Origin: Mesorhizobium waimense
GTDB taxonomy: Bacteria; Pseudomonadota; Alphaproteobacteria; Rhizobiales; Rhizobiaceae
Direction: 5' to 3'
Length of the DNA: 64,000 bases
Assembly: GCF_003601975.1 (NCBI RefSeq)
Contig: NZ_QZWZ01000020.1
Span: 55,989-119,988 of the forward strand
In this document: positions 32,442 through 40,971 of the stretch, piece by piece
How positions within the stretch are numbered: the first letter of the stretch is position 1
How the letters are laid out: each line of letters opens with the position of its first letter
The notes under the pieces: model-generated
The model's input: only the letters and a program-made list of their open reading frames with translations
The model's database searches: none
What the model was told of the DNA's origin: nothing
Translations under genes and position numbers: made by a program

Positions 32442-33794
32442 TCAGGCCAAAGGCAGCCGCACCTCGACCACCAGGCCGCCAGCCACGCCATCCGTAAGGG
32501 TGACGCGGCCGCCGGCATTTTCGACCACCTCGCGCACTATGGCGAGGCCGAGCCCGCTGCCTTCCTCGGTCGCGGCGGCGAGGCGGTAGAAGCGCTCGAA
32601 GACATGCTCGCGCTCGTCCGCCGGGATGCCGGGCCCGTCGTCGGCGACCGTCAGCACGGCTTCGCCGTCGATGGCGGCCAGCCTGACGGTGACGGTGCCG
32701 CCGGCCGGCGTGTAGCGCAACGCATTGTCGACAAGGTTGACGATCATCTCGCGCAGCATCGTGCCGTCACCGACCACCGTTACCGGCCCGGTTTCGTCGA
32801 GGCCGAGGTCGATAGTACGCGCGATCGCCGCCGGCGCCTGCGTCTCCAGCACATGGCGGGCGGCCTCGGTCAGGTCGATGCGATCGGCGCGTGGCCGCCG
32901 GCTGCCGGGCTCCGCCCGCGACAGGGTGAGCAGCTGTTCGGCCAGCCGCGCCAGCCGGCCGGAACTGGCCTGCAGCGCCACCAGCGCCTCCTGGCGGGCA
33001 TCGGCAGCACTTTCGCGCAGCGCGTAGCTCGCCTGCGTCGACAACAGCGCCAGCGGCGTGCGCAACTGGTGCGCGGCGTTCGCAATGAAGCGGTGCTGTG
33101 CCGCCATCTGCGCCCGTACCCGCTCCATATAGACGTTGAGTGCATCGATTAGCGGCCGGATCTCGCTCTGTGCCCCAGCGACTTCGATCGGATCGAGGTC
33201 GCTGCGGCTTGGCGAGCGCACGGCGTCGCGCAGCCGGATCAGCGGCGCCAGGCCGCGGCTAAGGCCGAGCAGCACGAAGATGCCGGCAATCGCCACCAGC
33301 GCCAGCTGCTGGGCAAAAGCGCTGAACCACAAATGCCGCACTATGGCGTCATGTCCGGCCAGCGTGACGCCGACGGTGACGGAGATCGGCGAGTCCACGC
33401 CGGCGCCAACCACCGCATGGCTGAACGTCAGCAGCCGCAGCTCGTGGTCGCGATAGACCGCTTCCATGCTGGGTCGCCCTGGCGCCACGGGCAGGTCGGG
33501 ATAGCCGGTCAAGAGCCGTCCGCCGGCAGTCTCGACACGATAGTAGACGCTGTCGCGATCGCCGGTGTCGAACATCTCGATCGCCGCCGGCGGCACCGTG
33601 GCGTCGAGCACGCCGTCGACGATGGAGACCTGCTCGGCAATCGCGCGGGCCGACCCTACCAGCATGCGATCCGTGACTAGGTCCGCGGTCGCCAGCGCGC
33701 TGCGGTGGCTGGTCCACAAATTGATGGTGGCGAGCCCTGCAAGCGGCAGCACCACCCAGGCAAGTAGCTGCAGACGGAGGCTTCTAACTGGCAT
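32442..33794 (-). CDS. Sensor histidine kinase, TctE-like
   Basis: A 450-aa membrane kinase from the ATG at 33794, which overlaps the response-regulator stop by 11 bp. It has two transmembrane helices (about residues 9-27 and 148-168) with a sensor domain of the TctE N-terminal type between them, a HAMP-like region, the H-box FIANAAHQLRTPLALL, N-box NLVDNALRYTP, G1 DDGPGIP and G2 EGSGLGLAIV. It phosphorylates the linked regulator. TctDE systems respond to tricarboxylates, but the neighbouring transporter is an ABC type, so the signal is unknown. Confidence 0.94.
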   Translation of the reverse strand: MPVRSLRLQLLAWVVLPLAGLATINLWTSHRSALATADLVTDRMLVGSARAIAEQVSIVDGVLDATVPPAAIEMFDTGDRDSVYYRVETAGGRLLTGYPDLPVAPGRPSMEAVYRDHELRLLTFSHAVVGAGVDSPISVTVGVTLAGHDAIVRHLWFSAFAQQLALVAIAGIFVLLGLSRGLAPLIRLRDAVRSPSRSDLDPIEVAGAQSEIRPLIDALNVYMERVRAQMAAQHRFIANAAHQLRTPLALLSTQASYALRESAADARQEALVALQASSGRLARLAEQLLTLSRAEPGSRRPRADRIDLTEAARHVLETQAPAAIARTIDLGLDETGPVTVVGDGTMLREMIVNLVDNALRYTPAGGTVTVRLAAIDGEAVLTVADDGPGIPADEREHVFERFYRLAAATEEGSGLGLAIVREVVENAGGRVTLTDGVAGGLVVEVRLPLA

Positions 33795-34452
33795 CGCGCA
33801 GCAGGTAACCGAGGCCACGCAGAGTGGCGATCTGGACCCGCGATCCTTCGAGCTTCTTGCGCAGTCGATGCACATAGATCTCGATAGCGCTGGGGTCGGC
33901 ATCGGTTTCGAAGTCGAAGATCGCCGACGACAGCGCCGCCTTGCTCACCGTGCGTCCTGCCTTGACCACAAGCTGCTCCAGCACCGCATGCTCGCGCGGC
34001 GTCAGCGCCAGTGTCTCGCCGGCCAGCGAAAACAGCCGCGTGTTGGTGTCGAAGACGAGATCGCCACAGGCGACGACGGGTGCTGTCCGATCGTTGACGC
34101 GCCGCAGCTGCACGCGGATGCGAGCCTCCAGTTCCTCGATCTGGAACGGCTTGGCCAGATAGTCGTCGGCGCCTTCGTTGAGGCCCTTGACGCGGCCGTC
34201 GAGGCTGGCGTTTGCGGTCAGCACGATGACCGGCACACGGTTGCCGCGCGCCCGCAGCATGCGCAGCACCTCCATCCCGCCCATGCGCGGCAGCGCAAGG
34301 TCGAGAATGACAAGCGCATGGTCGCCGGCGGCCAAAGCATGCTCGACATCCTCGCCATCATGCACGACATCGACGACATAGTTCGCCTGGCGCAAGGTCT
34401 TGCCCAGCCAATCGGCCAGTTCGCGATTGTCTTCGACAAGCAGCAGCCGCAT
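33784..34452 (-). CDS. OmpR-type response regulator, TctD-like
   Basis: A 222-aa regulator with a receiver domain (acidic pocket DN, phospho-Asp in ILDLALP, Lys in YLAKPF) and an OmpR winged-helix domain (LTPREHAVLEQLVVKAGRTV, then EIYVHRLRKKLEGS). It is the first gene of the two-gene operon with the kinase. Its promoter lies in the long gap upstream, which contains an inverted repeat at 34637. Confidence 0.95.
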   Translation of the reverse strand: MRLLLVEDNRELADWLGKTLRQANYVVDVVHDGEDVEHALAAGDHALVILDLALPRMGGMEVLRMLRARGNRVPVIVLTANASLDGRVKGLNEGADDYLAKPFQIEELEARIRVQLRRVNDRTAPVVACGDLVFDTNTRLFSLAGETLALTPREHAVLEQLVVKAGRTVSKAALSSAIFDFETDADPSAIEIYVHRLRKKLEGSRVQIATLRGLGYLLRDAS

Positions 34453-34939
34453 TTTCTATCGCTGTTCAGGAATGCTGCCGCCGGGTCCCATCGGATGTTT
34501 CCGACGAGCGCGGCCCGGCAGCGTCCGATTGGATGCCCGTGACAACGGATAATATCGATCCGCGCGCAAGGCAAACTCCAAGCTGGCAAACTTTATCGCT
34601 GGCCTGCAGGTGGCGAAACTCCCGGCAGTTGGCATAAACCGAACCGTTCGGTTCGATTTACGTTGACGCACCGTGCACGACGGTGTGAACGCCGGCTCGG
34701 AAAATCTTGGGCGCTGGTCCGAGGTGTATTCGCCTAACCACATGATATCGCTTGGAAAGATTATGGCGCAGGAAGCCTCCAGCCAGATTTCAAGCGCCAT
34801 TTCAGAGGTTCTTCGGGCACATCTTCGTGACTGGAAATGGCAATAACACAGACCCATCTCGGGGTGGTCCGAGCGACGCGAATTCCTCCCAAGGCACGCC
34901 ACTTGACGGACAGAACAGTGAACTACTGGAGTACATGAA
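34453..34939. other. Long intergenic region between the regulator and DUF680 genes
   Basis: This 487-bp divergent gap holds an 8-bp inverted repeat at 34637-34653, a TTGACG hexamer at 34663, a second dyad CACCGT/ACGGTG at 34669-34685, and otherwise mixed sequence. A 27-codon ORF at 34763 has no convincing ribosome site. I see no RNA gene. Confidence 0.5.
34637..34653. promoter_or_regulatory. Inverted repeat, candidate operator
   Basis: AACCGAAC-C-GTTCGGTT is a perfect 8-bp inverted repeat with a single centre base, 185 bp upstream of the response-regulator start and 9 bp before a TTGACG hexamer. The form suits a dimeric repressor or a response regulator site. Confidence 0.5.
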
Positions 34940-35173
34940 ATGACCAAGATCGCTCTTACAGCCGCCGCTATCCTCGTTGCCACGGGCAGCGCCTTCGCCG
35001 GCAGCGACCACTATGGTTCGAACAACGTCCACCAGCCGGCCGTTACCGCGCCTGCCGACAATCTGGACCACAGCTTCACGGCTTCGATCCGCAAGCCGGT
35101 CGAGCACCAAGGCTTCAAGTTGACGCCCGATTCGGCCCAGCCGGAATCCGGCCAGGGCATCTGGGGCCGCTAA
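34940..35173 (+). CDS. DUF680-family small secreted protein, copy 1
   Basis: A 77-aa protein with an N-terminal signal (MTKIALTAAAILVATGSAFA) and a short polar mature part (GSDHYGSNNVHQPAVTAPAD ... FTASIRKPVEHQG). This is the layout of DUF680, a family known almost only from Mesorhizobium, with no function assigned. CTGGAG lies 13 nt before the ATG. Two further copies follow in tandem with the same signal sequence, so it arose by duplication. Confidence 0.85.
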   Translation: MTKIALTAAAILVATGSAFAGSDHYGSNNVHQPAVTAPADNLDHSFTASIRKPVEHQGFKLTPDSAQPESGQGIWGR

Positions 35174-35230
35174 TCCGGCTCCGTTCCCCGAACCATCAAC
35201 CATCAAACATTGAAATCAGGAGTATTTGAC

Positions 35231-35437
35231 ATGACCAAGATCGCTCTTACCGCTGCCGCCATCCTCGTAGCCACGGGCACCGCCTTCGCCGGCAGCGACA
35301 ATTACGGCTCGGCCAACGCCAACCAGCCGGCCGCTTCGGTCGACAGCACCGTTACCGCTTCGATCAAGAAGTCGGATGCGTCGGTTCAGAAGCCGGTGAC
35401 CCAGGGCGCCGACCGCAACCTGTTCGGCAATCGCTGA
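35231..35437 (+). CDS. DUF680-family small secreted protein, copy 2
   Basis: A 68-aa protein starting at the ATG at 35231. The signal peptide is almost identical to copy 1 (MTKIALTAAAILVATGTAFA) and the mature region keeps GSDNYGSANANQPAAS ... TASIKKSDAS and ends DRNLFGNR. The leader CAGGAGTATTTGAC before the start codon is repeated exactly before copy 3. The gene is followed by a strong terminator. Confidence 0.88.
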   Translation: MTKIALTAAAILVATGTAFAGSDNYGSANANQPAASVDSTVTASIKKSDASVQKPVTQGADRNLFGNR

Positions 35438-35463
35438 ACGGTTCGGTCCTCGAAAGACCTCAA

Positions 35464-35495
35464 AGCGGCGGGCTTGTCCCGCCGCTCTGTTTTTG
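35464..35495 (+). terminator. Terminator after DUF680 copy 2
   Basis: AGCGGCGGG / CCCGCCGCT form a perfect 9-bp stem (35464-35472 with 35478-35486) with a 5-nt loop, followed within three bases by a T5 tract. It is a classic Rho-independent terminator 27 nt after the stop codon. Confidence 0.92.
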
Positions 35496-35661
35496 TGCCG
35501 CCGGCTATCGAGTCCGCCCTCGGCTGGGGAAGGCTGGATCAACTGGCCATCACAAAGCGGTGATGGCTGTAACGACGCTCCAGATGGCGGCGAAAGGGAA
35601 GCAATGGGCCGAGGGTACTCGAGCCTGATTACCCCACAACTCGAAACCAGGAGTATTTGAC

Positions 35662-35781
35662 ATGAAAAAGATCGCTCCTACCGTCGCCGTCATCCTCGTT
35701 GCCACCGGCGCCGCTTTCGCTGGCAGCGAAAACTATGGCTCGAACAACGCCAACGCGGCTAGCTCAATTCCTTCGGCCTGA
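35662..35781 (+). pseudogene. DUF680-family protein, truncated copy 3
   Basis: The frame begins MKKIAPTVAVILVATGAAFA and continues GSENYGSNNANA, matching copies 1 and 2, but after about 33 codons it runs into the 3' end of the convergent sixA gene and stops at codon 40. The C-terminal half (TASIKK...) is absent. Its ribosome leader (CAGGAGTATTTGAC) is intact, so a short secreted peptide could still be made. The junction at about 35757 marks a deletion or recombination end. Confidence 0.8.
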
Positions 35782-36283
35782 TGCAATGCGTCAGCCGGCC
35801 ACTGCCGAAGGTGAGGTCAGCCCAGTCGCCGTCGACGTCAAAACGGGCCAGCGCCGCGGTCGGGAATTTCTCTTCGAGCTTTTTCAGCGCCCCGGCATCC
35901 GATCCGTCGCCGGCAAGCTGGCGTGCGAACTCTTCCAGCCCGGGATTGTGGCCAAGCACCAGCAGGCTGCCCGCCTTCGCCTTTGCCTGCCGCACCTTGG
36001 CCAGAATGTCCGCCGCGGTGGCTTCGTAGAGCGCCAGGGCAAAATCCGCCGGCACTTTTTTTGGCAGTTCCGCCGAGACCAGCCGCCAGGTGTCGCGGGT
36101 GCGCAGCGCCGACGAGACCAGCGCCAGATCCGGCAGCCAGCCGCGCCGGGCCAATTCGCGCCCCATCAGCGGCGCCGTCTTCAACCCGCGCGGTCCGAGT
36201 GGCCGGTCGAAATCGGCGAGCTTGGGGTCGTCCCAACTCGACTTGGCGTGTCGTAGTACAAGCAGTTGCCTCGTTGTCGCCAT
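35759..36283 (-). CDS. sixA: SixA-type phosphohistidine phosphatase
   Basis: A 174-aa histidine phosphatase. The catalytic motif LVLRHAKSSW is near the N-terminus (RHxKS type of SixA) and the second His is in LLVLGHNPGLEEFA. SixA removes phosphate from phosphohistidine in phosphorelay and phosphotransferase proteins. The final 23 bp overlap the truncated DUF680 copy on the other strand. It lies 11 bp upstream of purN in the same direction and may be the last or first member of a loose unit. Confidence 0.88.
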   Translation of the reverse strand: MATTRQLLVLRHAKSSWDDPKLADFDRPLGPRGLKTAPLMGRELARRGWLPDLALVSSALRTRDTWRLVSAELPKKVPADFALALYEATAADILAKVRQAKAKAGSLLVLGHNPGLEEFARQLAGDGSDAGALKKLEEKFPTAALARFDVDGDWADLTFGSGRLTHCIRPKELS

Positions 36284-36294
36284 GCCAGCCTCTC

Positions 36295-37002
36295 TTACGG
36301 CGTGATCCGCGCCAGCTGCTCGAGATCGCGCTCTTCGCGCAGCGGGTCCGGCGCCATCACCACGGAGGTGCCGTTCTCCGCGTCGTCGGCGAAGTGGGCG
36401 AGCACGGTGTGGCCCTTCTCCATGCGCGCCTTGCCTTCGGCGACCAGCCCCAGCGCCAGCGGATAGAGCCGGTGCTCGGCCTTCAGCACGCGCGCGGCCA
36501 GCGTATCCTCATTGTCGCCGACCATGACCGGCACCGCCGCCTGGGCGATGATCGGGCCGTCATCCATGTCTTGCGTGACGAAATGCACGGTGCAGCCATG
36601 GATGCGCATGCCGGCACGCAGCGCGCGCGCATGCGTGTCCAGCCCCTTGAAGGCCGGCAGCAGAGCAGGGTGGATGTTGACCATCCGCCCCAGCCATTTC
36701 TCGACGAAGCGCGCGCCGAGGATGCGCATATAGCCGGCAAGAGCCACGATCTCGGCGCCGAATCCGACAAGCGCGGCGTCGATCGCCCCGTCATGGGCTT
36801 CCTTGCTGGCATAGTCGGCGCGCACGATGACCTTGGTCGGGATGCCCCGCGCGGCGGCTATGGCGAGGCCGGCGGCGTTTGCCCGATCGGAAATCACGCC
36901 GACGATCTCGGCCGGATAGGTGGGGTCCGCTGCCGCGGCGATCAGCGCCGTCATGTTGGAGCCGCGCCCCGAAATCAGCACCACGGTGCGTTTCTTGCTC
37001 AT
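36295..37002 (-). CDS. purN: Phosphoribosylglycinamide formyltransferase
   Basis: Third step of purine synthesis: formyl transfer from 10-formyl-THF to GAR. The 235-aa protein has the N-terminal ISGRGSNM, the catalytic NIHPALLPAFKG (Asn, His) and the Asp loop TQDMDDGPIIAQ. The ATG at 37002 overlaps the purM stop in an ATGA, so the two are translationally coupled, as is common in bacteria. The C-terminus is slightly longer than in E. coli (212 aa). Confidence 0.96.
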   Translation of the reverse strand: MSKKRTVVLISGRGSNMTALIAAAADPTYPAEIVGVISDRANAAGLAIAAARGIPTKVIVRADYASKEAHDGAIDAALVGFGAEIVALAGYMRILGARFVEKWLGRMVNIHPALLPAFKGLDTHARALRAGMRIHGCTVHFVTQDMDDGPIIAQAAVPVMVGDNEDTLAARVLKAEHRLYPLALGLVAEGKARMEKGHTVLAHFADDAENGTSVVMAPDPLREERDLEQLARITP

Positions 37003-38063
37003 AGGCCGATCGAGCCCCGATAGAGGACGCCGGCGTCGCGGCGCGGCACGATGCGGCCGATCGGCGTCACCGTCTCGCCGGCCTCCTGCAGAACGGCGGC
37101 CACCTGCGCCGCCTGGCCGGAGGCGACGGCGAGGATCATGCCGATGCCACAATTGAAGGTGCGCATCATCTCTTCCGGCGCCACGCCGCCGGTCTTGGCC
37201 AGCCACGAGAACACCGCCGGCACCTCGATGGCCTCGAGGTCGAGTTCGGCGGAAAAATCCTTGGGCAGCACGCGCGGGATGTTCTCGGGGAAGCCGCCGC
37301 CGGTGATGTGCGCCAGCGCCTTGATGCCATGCGTGTTGCGGATCGCCTTGAGGATCGACTTGACGTAGATGCGGGTCGGCTCGAGCAGCGCCTCGGTCAG
37401 CGTCGACTCGTCGTTGAACGGCGCCGGATCGCTCCAGGCAAGACCGCTGACGCCGATGATGCGCCGCACCAGCGAGAAGCCGTTGGAGTGCAGGCCGGAG
37501 GAGGCGAGGCCTAACAGCACGTCGCCCTCGACGATGTCGTCGGTCGGCAGCAACTGGCCGCGTTCGGCGGCACCCACGGCAAAGCCGGCAAGGTCGTAGT
37601 CGCTGCCGTGATACATGCCGGGCATTTCCGCCGTCTCGCCGCCGATCAGCGCGCAGCCGGCCTGCCGGCAGCCCTCGGCAATGCCGCCGACGATCGCGGC
37701 ACCCTGGTCTGGGTCGAGCTTGCCGGTGGCGAAATAGTCGAGGAAGAACAGCGGCTCCGCACCCTGCACGACGATGTCGTTGACGCACATGGCGACAAGG
37801 TCGATGCCGATCGTGTCGTGTTTTCCCGCATCGATGGCGATCTTCAGCTTGGTGCCGACGCCATCATTGGCGGCGACCAGCACCGGATCGGTGAAGCCGG
37901 CTGCCTTGAGGTCGAACAGGCCGCCAAAACCGCCGATCTCGCCATCGGCGCCCGGCCGGCGCGTCGCCCGCACCAGCGGCTTGATCTTCTCGACCATCAG
38001 ATTGCCGGCATCGATGTCGACGCCCGCCTCGGCATAGGTGAGCCCGTTCTTGCGCTTGCTCAT
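36999..38063 (-). CDS. purM: Phosphoribosylformylglycinamidine cyclo-ligase
   Basis: AIR synthase, fifth step of purine synthesis. The 354-aa protein from the ATG at 38063 starts MSKRKNGLTYAEAGVDIDAG, has the family motifs DGVGTKLKIA, IGIDLVAMCVNDIVVQGAEPLFFLDYFATGKLD and GGETAEMPG, and ends near HITGGGFPENIPRVLP. The longer upstream frame has no family similarity. It is the first gene of the purMN operon and divergent from the CDP-alcohol phosphatidyltransferase gene. Confidence 0.97.
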   Translation of the reverse strand: MSKRKNGLTYAEAGVDIDAGNLMVEKIKPLVRATRRPGADGEIGGFGGLFDLKAAGFTDPVLVAANDGVGTKLKIAIDAGKHDTIGIDLVAMCVNDIVVQGAEPLFFLDYFATGKLDPDQGAAIVGGIAEGCRQAGCALIGGETAEMPGMYHGSDYDLAGFAVGAAERGQLLPTDDIVEGDVLLGLASSGLHSNGFSLVRRIIGVSGLAWSDPAPFNDESTLTEALLEPTRIYVKSILKAIRNTHGIKALAHITGGGFPENIPRVLPKDFSAELDLEAIEVPAVFSWLAKTGGVAPEEMMRTFNCGIGMILAVASGQAAQVAAVLQEAGETVTPIGRIVPRRDAGVLYRGSIGL

Positions 38064-38272
38064 ACTCTTTCCCTGCTTTCCCGGGCTCTTCGCATGAACG
38101 GTTTCCGTCCGCAAGGATAACGGCAAAATGGTGGGCTTTTGCCCCCGATAAAAACGGGGATGGCCGGCGAAGCTGCTGATCTCCCCCACGAGGGGAGTTT
38201 GGCAGTTTCTCCCTTGCACCCATCCCCCATCTCCATCATCTATCTCTCAACAAGACACGACGGGACATCGCC

Positions 38273-38830
38273 TTGACCATCCCCAACATGATCACGATCA
38301 TGCGCTTTGTGCTGGTGCCCGCCGTGGTGTTGGCCATGTTGCAGGCGCACTGGGGCTGGGCTTTTGCCGGCTTCCTCGTCGCCGGCATTTCCGACGGGGT
38401 CGACGGTTTCATCGCCCGCCGCTACAACCAGCATTCCGAGCTAGGCGCCTATCTCGACCCGATGGCCGACAAGGTTCTGCTGGTCTCGGTGTTCGTGGTC
38501 ATGGGCTTCATCGGCGAGCTGCCGCTGTGGCTCGTCGTCACCATGGTCTCGCGCGATGCGCTGATCATCTGCGCCGTGCTGTTGTCGACCGTGATGGCGC
38601 ATCCGGTCGAGATGAAGCCGCTCTTCGTTTCGAAGGCCAACACCGCCGTCCAGATCGTGCTGGCGGCGGTGGTGCTGGGCGAGCTTGCGTTCGACATCCA
38701 TCTCGACCCGCTGCGGCCCGCGCTCATATTGATGTCCGGGGTCTTGACCGTGGCTTCCGCCGCGGCCTATCTCGTGGGCTGGCTGAGGCATATGAGCGGC
38801 TATGGCGAAGGCTCCACACCGGGCACCTGA
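38273..38830 (+). CDS. CDP-alcohol phosphatidyltransferase family protein
   Basis: An 185-aa membrane enzyme of the phospholipid-head-group transfer family. The CAP motif is complete: Asp41, Asp44-Gly45, Ala48-Arg49, Gly58, Asp62 and Asp66 in DGVDGFIARRYNQHSELG followed by AYLDPMADK. Five to six transmembrane helices are visible. Similar rhizobial proteins next to perM-like and hdaA genes are annotated as PgsA-like or cardiolipin synthase-like; the substrate alcohol cannot be told from sequence. The frame starts at TTG (38273). The next gene overlaps its end by 29 bp. Confidence 0.88.
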   Translation: MTIPNMITIMRFVLVPAVVLAMLQAHWGWAFAGFLVAGISDGVDGFIARRYNQHSELGAYLDPMADKVLLVSVFVVMGFIGELPLWLVVTMVSRDALIICAVLLSTVMAHPVEMKPLFVSKANTAVQIVLAAVVLGELAFDIHLDPLRPALILMSGVLTVASAAAYLVGWLRHMSGYGEGSTPGT

Positions 38831-39998
38831 TCAAGGATCGATCGAAGCGGCCGCCGAGGCCGCGGCGGCCGGCGAAGCTGCGTCTCTGGCGTTCCGCCGC
38901 CAGATCTTTTTCTGGCTGGCCACCGCCGTGCTCCTGGCGCTGTTCCTCTATGTCTTCTCCAGCATCCTTCTGCCGTTCGTCGCCGGCATGGTGCTAGCCT
39001 ATTTCCTCGATCCGGTCGCCGACCGGCTGCAGCGCATCGGCCTCTCCCGGCTGATGGCGACGATCGTCATCCTGATTGCCTTCATCGTCACTCTGGTGCT
39101 GGCTTTTGTCATCCTGGTTCCGGTGCTGGCCACGCAGATGGCCGATTTCGCCGGCAAGCTGCCGGAGTATCTGACCCGGCTGCAGGGCCTGATCACCAGC
39201 TTCGACCCAAAATGGCTGGAACAGAAATTCGGCGTCAACGCCAATAGCCTGCGCGACGGGCTGAACTCGCTGCTCACCTCCGGCTTCGGGCTGTTGACCA
39301 CCGTCTTCACCTCGATCTGGAGCTCGGGCGTGGCGCTGGTCTCGGTGGTCAGCCTGTTCGTGGTCACGCCCGTGGTCGCCTTCTACATGCTGCTCGACTG
39401 GGACCGCATGGTGGCGATCGTCGACAGCTGGGTGCCGCGCGACTATGTCCAGACGGTCAGGACGATCGCCAGGGACATCAACACCGCCACCGCCGGCTTC
39501 GTGCGCGGCCAGGGCACGCTCTGCCTGGTGCTGGGCGCCATGTACGCCACCGGCCTGACGCTGACAGGCCTCAATTTCGGCATCCTGATCGGCCTGTTTT
39601 CCGGGCTGATCTCTTTCATCCCCTATGTCGGTTCGCTGACCGGGCTGGTGCTGGCCGTCGGCGTTGCCTTCGTTCAGTTCTGGCCCGACTGGACCATGGT
39701 GGCGGCGGTAGCCGCCGTGTTCTTCGTCGGCCAGTTCATCGAGGGCAACATCCTGCAGCCGCGGCTGGTCGGCAAGAGCGTCGGCCTGCATCCGGTGTGG
39801 CTGATGTTCGCGCTGTTTGCCTTCGGCGCGCTGTTCGGCTTCGTCGGCCTGCTGATCGCCGTGCCGGCTTCGGCCGCCGTCGCCGTGCTGGTGCGCTTCG
39901 CGATTGCCCGCTATCTCGAATCGCCGCTTTACAAGGGCCATGCCACCGAACCCGTCCCGCCGCTGCCGGCCAACCGCCGCAGGGGACCGCGTGGCTGA
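38802..39998 (+). CDS. AI-2E family transporter (PerM-like)
   Basis: A 398-aa inner-membrane protein. The N-terminal 30 residues are Ala-rich and acidic; then come about eight helices with the family features FVAGMVLAYFLDPVADRLQR, VVAFYMLLDWDRMV and the C-terminal FISFIPYVGSLTG-like stretch LISFIPYVGSLTGLVL followed by NILQPRLVGKSVGLHPVW. The family includes TqsA but most members have unknown cargo. It overlaps the upstream gene by 29 bp and precedes hdaA by 5 bp, an order conserved in rhizobia and Caulobacter relatives. Confidence 0.92.
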   Translation: MAKAPHRAPDQGSIEAAAEAAAAGEAASLAFRRQIFFWLATAVLLALFLYVFSSILLPFVAGMVLAYFLDPVADRLQRIGLSRLMATIVILIAFIVTLVLAFVILVPVLATQMADFAGKLPEYLTRLQGLITSFDPKWLEQKFGVNANSLRDGLNSLLTSGFGLLTTVFTSIWSSGVALVSVVSLFVVTPVVAFYMLLDWDRMVAIVDSWVPRDYVQTVRTIARDINTATAGFVRGQGTLCLVLGAMYATGLTLTGLNFGILIGLFSGLISFIPYVGSLTGLVLAVGVAFVQFWPDWTMVAAVAAVFFVGQFIEGNILQPRLVGKSVGLHPVWLMFALFAFGALFGFVGLLIAVPASAAVAVLVRFAIARYLESPLYKGHATEPVPPLPANRRRGPRG

Positions 39999-40003
39999 GC
40001 CTG

Positions 40004-40708
40004 ATGGCTGACCAGAAAGCCGACCCGCCGCGCCAGCTGCCGCTCGATCTCGGCCACGGCACCGGCTATTCGCGCGATGAGCTCGTCGTCTCGGGCACCA
40101 ACAGCCAGGCAGCAGCGCTGATCGACCGCTGGCCCGACTGGCCTTCGCCGGTGGTGGTGCTGGCCGGCCCGGCGGGCTCGGGCAAGACGCATCTGGCCAC
40201 GATCTGGCAGGCTCGTGCCGGCGCAGTCAGGGTCGATGCCGAGCGCATCGAAGACTGCATCGCCGGCCTCGGCGAAAGGCCGGCGCTGATCGACGATGTC
40301 GACAAGGCACGGATCGACGAGGCCGGCCTGTTCCACCTCATCAACGCCGTGCGCGGCGCCGGCTCGACCCTGCTGTTGACGGCGCGACGTTTTCCCCTGG
40401 CCTGGGGTGTGGCGCTGCCCGACCTCGTCTCGCGGCTGAAGGCGGCGGCAACCGTCGAGATCGACGAGCCCGACGACCTGCTTCTCGCCGGCGTCATCAC
40501 CAAGCTGTTCGCCGACCGCCAGGTCGAGGTTGAGCCGCATGTCGTGCAATATCTGGTGCGCCGCATCGAGCGCTCGCTGGCGACCGCCATGCGCGTCGTC
40601 GAACGGCTCGACCGCATAGCGCTGGAGCGCAAGACGCCGATCACCCGCGCGCTCGCCGCCGAGACCGTCAGCGCCATGGACCAAGGGCAGGGCGAGTTCG
40701 AGATTTAG
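40004..40708 (+). CDS. hdaA: DnaA-related regulator HdaA
   Basis: A 234-aa AAA+ protein that, with the sliding clamp, promotes ATP hydrolysis by DnaA to prevent re-initiation. The N-terminal clamp-binding peptide RQLPLDLG (residues 10-17) is the HdaA signature. Walker A is GPAGSGKTHLA (from residue 55) and sensor regions LLLTARRFP and LVSRLKAAATVEI follow, with the C-terminal box ERSLATAMRVVERLDRIAL. The start at 40004 is 5 bp after the transporter stop. Chromosomal replication control gene; complete. Confidence 0.94.
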   Translation: MADQKADPPRQLPLDLGHGTGYSRDELVVSGTNSQAAALIDRWPDWPSPVVVLAGPAGSGKTHLATIWQARAGAVRVDAERIEDCIAGLGERPALIDDVDKARIDEAGLFHLINAVRGAGSTLLLTARRFPLAWGVALPDLVSRLKAAATVEIDEPDDLLLAGVITKLFADRQVEVEPHVVQYLVRRIERSLATAMRVVERLDRIALERKTPITRALAAETVSAMDQGQGEFEI

Positions 40709-40827
40709 AGCGAGGAGAAGGCCGTCGCTGCTGTCTCATTTCGGGATCAAATCACTGGCATCCATCTTGCAACACCAGTTTGCCGGCTTAATCCCCGGTC
40801 CTGATTGCGTTCCAAATCAGGTTGTAG

Positions 40828-40870
40828 GCTCGCCGGGAGTTGTGGCGGTTGGGGTCCTCGCCCGGCGAGC
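40828..40870. terminator. Long-loop hairpin between hdaA and the GlxA-type regulator
   Basis: GCTCGCCGGG (40828-40837) and CCCGGCGAGC (40861-40870) are perfect 10-bp arms with a 23-nt loop, in the 263-bp gap between convergent genes. No T run follows on either side, so termination is uncertain; it could also be a small structured RNA. Confidence 0.4.
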
Positions 40871-40971
40871 TTGCCTTCCTGTATCACCGAATGGGAATGT
40901 CGATCCCTTCGGATACTCAGGATGAGCCGGCCGACAGGTAGAGGTGCGTCCGCCACCCGCCGCTGCCGTGC

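Noticed and set aside
34763..34846. A 27-codon ORF in the gap upstream of the DUF680 genes
   Set aside because: No convincing ribosome site, no hydrophobic or conserved feature; likely chance.
36295..37788. A 497-codon frame that seems to fuse an Arg-rich protein to PurN
   Set aside because: The first half is the wrong frame of purM; PurN starts at its own ATG in the ATGA overlap.
40747..40956. A 69-codon minus-strand ORF between hdaA and the GlxA-type gene
   Set aside because: It spans the long-loop hairpin, has no ribosome site and no protein-like pattern.
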